NCBI GenBank assembly: GCA_963801505.1
Contig: CAWDEY010000011.1
Coordinates: 186,001 to 250,000, forward strand
Direction: 5' to 3'
Length of the DNA: 64,000 bases
From: JAOUFP01 sp963801505
GTDB lineage: Bacteria; Nitrospirota; Thermodesulfovibrionia; Thermodesulfovibrionales; UBA6898
The position numbers were made by a program, and so were the translations under genes. The notes below the pieces were generated by a model, which ran no database searches, was not told the origin of the DNA, and saw nothing but the letters and a program-made list of their open reading frames with translations. This document shows positions 62,216-64,000 of this stretch, piece by piece. Position 1 is the first letter of the stretch. Every line of letters begins with the position of its first letter.

Positions 62216-64000
62216 ATGCAAAATCTGAATCTCCAGCAAAAAGAAGCCCTTGAATATATGGATGGTCCGCTATTGGTACTTGCTGGTGCCGGAAGTGGCA
62301 AGACAAAGGTCATCACCCACAAGTTTGCATATCTGGTTAAATCCAAAAAGCTCTCTCAGGAATCGATACTTACAGTTACCTTTACGAACAAGGCCGCCAG
62401 AGAAATGAGCGACAGGATCGGAAACCTCGTAGGCAAAGACATGAAATCCTCCTGGATAGGCACCCTGCATTCCCAGTGCAGCAGAATATTAAGGAAGGAA
62501 ATAAAGGGGATCGGATATGGAAATGATTTTTCTATATACGACGAAGACGACCGTTGCAATCTCATACGTCATATACTGAAGGAATTCAAGATATACGAGG
62601 CTCTCTACAAAGGTGTTTCTTCACGGATAAACTTCCTGAAGGCATCACTGGTAGGTGCAGAGGATTTCCTTTCTTCAGGTGATGGCTACGGATTTGATGA
62701 GAAACTAGCAAAAGTCTACGTCAGGTATCAGGATGAACTGAAAAGAAGCAATTCCCTGGATTTCGACGACCTGATCATGCTGACGGTAAAGCTTTTTGAA
62801 GAAAAACCTAACCTCCTGCATAAATACCATGAACAGTTCCCCTATGTTCTTGTTGATGAGTTCCAGGATTTGAATTTTGCGCAATACAATCTGATAAAAA
62901 TGCTGGCCCTGAAAAGCAGGAACATCTGTGCTGTTGGGGATGATGACCAGAGCATCTATAAGTTCAGGGGGGCTGACGTGAAACACATCCTGAATTTCGA
63001 GAAGGACTTCCCAGGTACAAAGGTGGTCAGACTCGAAAGGAATTATCGTTCTACGCAGAATATCCTTGAAGTTGCCAATGCAGTTATCTCGACGAATATC
63101 AAAAGAAAGAAAAAAAAGCTCTGGTCAGAAAGAAAAGTTGGAGAGATGGTCCGTTTCTGCTGGCTCAACACAGAGGAAGAAGAGGCGAAACATATTGCAA
63201 AGATCATAAAAGAGTTCTATCTGAAGGGAACTCATAGCTATAAAGATATCGGCATATTATACCGTGTAAATCTCCAGTCAAGGGTTATAGAAGATGCCCT
63301 GCGAGAGGCGGGTTTGCCCTATCACGTTGTTGGCGGCATCAGTTTTTATCAGAGAAAAGAAGTAAAAGACCTCATAGCCTATGTTCGGCTGGTCACAAAC
63401 CATGGGGACAATGTGAGCCTCAGAAGAATTATAAACGTACCAACACGTGGGATAGGAGCAGCTACTCTCCTAAAGATAGAAAATGAGGCAAAGAAAAAGT
63501 CGCTCTGTCTTTTTGATGCCATTCAGCTCTGTATTAAGAGCAACACCATGGTGACTTCAACAAGAGATAAATTGAACAAATTCGTTCACATGATCGAAAA
63601 GCTGTCTTCTATAAACTATAAGAGTTCATCCGATCTGCTGAAAAACGTCGCAGAAAAGTCAGATTATATGGCAATGCTTGATGAGGAAAGAAGTCAAAAC
63701 ATCGCTGAGCTGATCAACTTAGCTGAAGGGAAAAATATCCAGGATTTCATTGATAAGGCCTCATTGTTGACTAATATTGACCATGCCTCGGAGGGAAATC
63801 ATATCTCCCTCATGACTTTGCATAATGCAAAAGGTCTTGAGTTTCCCGTTGTATTTGTTACAGGTCTGGAAGAAGGGCTGTTGCCATATTTCAAAGCAAA
63901 CGGCAATGATGACGAGATAGCCGAAGAAAGAAGGCTCCTCTATGTGGGAATGACTCGGGCCAAAGATTTCCTTGTGCTCTCCGGCGCGCGCAAAAGAAGA
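62216..64000 (+). CDS. pcrA: UvrD/PcrA-type superfamily 1 helicase, 3' end cut by window edge
   Basis: The frame opens at an ATG at 62216 and stays open to the edge (595 codons). Motifs: Q-motif LNLQQKEALEY, I AGAGSGKT, Ia TFTNKAAREM, II VDEFQDLN, III VGDDDQSIYKFRGA, IV NYRST, V TLHNAKGLEFPVVFVTG, and VI EERRLLYVGMTRAK. It unwinds DNA in nucleotide-excision and mismatch repair and removes RecA. UvrD and PcrA are not separable here. It follows glmS by 96 bases. Confidence 0.93.
   Translation, partial: MQNLNLQQKEALEYMDGPLLVLAGAGSGKTKVITHKFAYLVKSKKLSQESILTVTFTNKAAREMSDRIGNLVGKDMKSSWIGTLHSQCSRILRKEIKGIGYGNDFSIYDEDDRCNLIRHILKEFKIYEALYKGVSSRINFLKASLVGAEDFLSSGDGYGFDEKLAKVYVRYQDELKRSNSLDFDDLIMLTVKLFEEKPNLLHKYHEQFPYVLVDEFQDLNFAQYNLIKMLALKSRNICAVGDDDQSIYKFRGADVKHILNFEKDFPGTKVVRLERNYRSTQNILEVANAVISTNIKRKKKKLWSERKVGEMVRFCWLNTEEEEAKHIAKIIKEFYLKGTHSYKDIGILYRVNLQSRVIEDALREAGLPYHVVGGISFYQRKEVKDLIAYVRLVTNHGDNVSLRRIINVPTRGIGAATLLKIENEAKKKSLCLFDAIQLCIKSNTMVTSTRDKLNKFVHMIEKLSSINYKSSSDLLKNVAEKSDYMAMLDEERSQNIAELINLAEGKNIQDFIDKASLLTNIDHASEGNHISLMTLHNAKGLEFPVVFVTGLEEGLLPYFKANGNDDEIAEERRLLYVGMTRAKDFLVLSGARKRR

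Noticed and set aside
1..64000. CRISPR arrays
   Set aside because: No set of regularly spaced 25-40-bp repeats with unique spacers was seen; the only tandem arrays are coding repeats.

Overview
The window looks like a chromosomal segment of a Gram-negative, probably anaerobic or microaerophilic bacterium. LpxC implies lipid A, and several lipoboxes imply lipoprotein export. MqnA implies menaquinone made by the futalosine route. Sigma-54 activators, a Crp/Fnr regulator, a DUF1858 redox protein and a DUF362 ferredoxin-type protein fit a low-oxygen lifestyle. The gene mix (MqnA, archease-RtcB, TPR plus ExeA ATPase, short ThiC, DUF2318) suggests Nitrospirota (Thermodesulfovibrionia-like) or a Desulfobacterota relative. 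That placement is inference; no rRNA gene is present.

Regions. 0-7.5 kb: an edge-truncated FG-GAP/VCBS exported protein, NagZ, a DUF2318 lipoprotein, ftsY, the archease-rtcB RNA-repair pair and mqnA. 7.5-13.2 kb: two Lys/Ala-rich exported proteins, a sensor kinase with its sigma-54 response regulator, a metallo-beta-lactamase-fold hydrolase and a Cys-cluster protein. 13.3-18.8 kb: a long TPR protein with an ExeA-type ATPase, converging on radA and a lipoprotein. 18.8-22.2 kb: a 3' fragment resembling tRNA-Sec, a long gene-free stretch, then accessory genes. 22.3-27 kb: a bacterial NHEJ locus (DUF72, LigD, Ku, TPR) in which DUF72 and ligD are broken by frameshifts. 27-36 kb: thiD, two paralogous proline-rich lipoproteins (one collagen-like), a very large M1 peptidase/ChaN/PDZ fusion, and a thiS-thiG-thiE-thiC-kinase operon led by a TPP riboswitch and terminator.

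36-43 kb: trmJ, a thiamine-binding protein, endonuclease V, then an accessory zone. This zone holds a 2.06-kb element with two tandem tyrosine recombinases, perfect 12-bp inverted ends and 7-bp flanking direct repeats, followed by decayed genes (cupin, Cys-rich repeat protein, IPTL-CTERM-like repeat protein). 43-52 kb: a phosphoribosyltransferase, the nadE-rsmI-DUF362 operon, a Crp/Fnr regulator beside two divergent genes that share two palindromic operator-like sites, endonuclease IV, an autoregulated-looking winged-helix protein and a 41-residue histone-H1-like protein. 52-64 kb: housekeeping genes lpxC, tldD, mtnP, a second sigma-54 regulator, yebC, DUF502, glmU, glmS and the start of a UvrD/PcrA helicase.

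Themes: DNA and RNA repair (RadA, LigD/Ku, Nfo, endonuclease V, UvrD, RtcB/archease), thiamine synthesis and binding, and cell-envelope precursor supply (GlmU, GlmS, LpxC, NagZ). At least seven single-base-type frame breaks fall in otherwise recognisable genes, mostly in the accessory zones. They may be real pseudogenes or assembly errors, and the sequence alone cannot decide. No CRISPR array, complete tRNA or rRNA was recognised.
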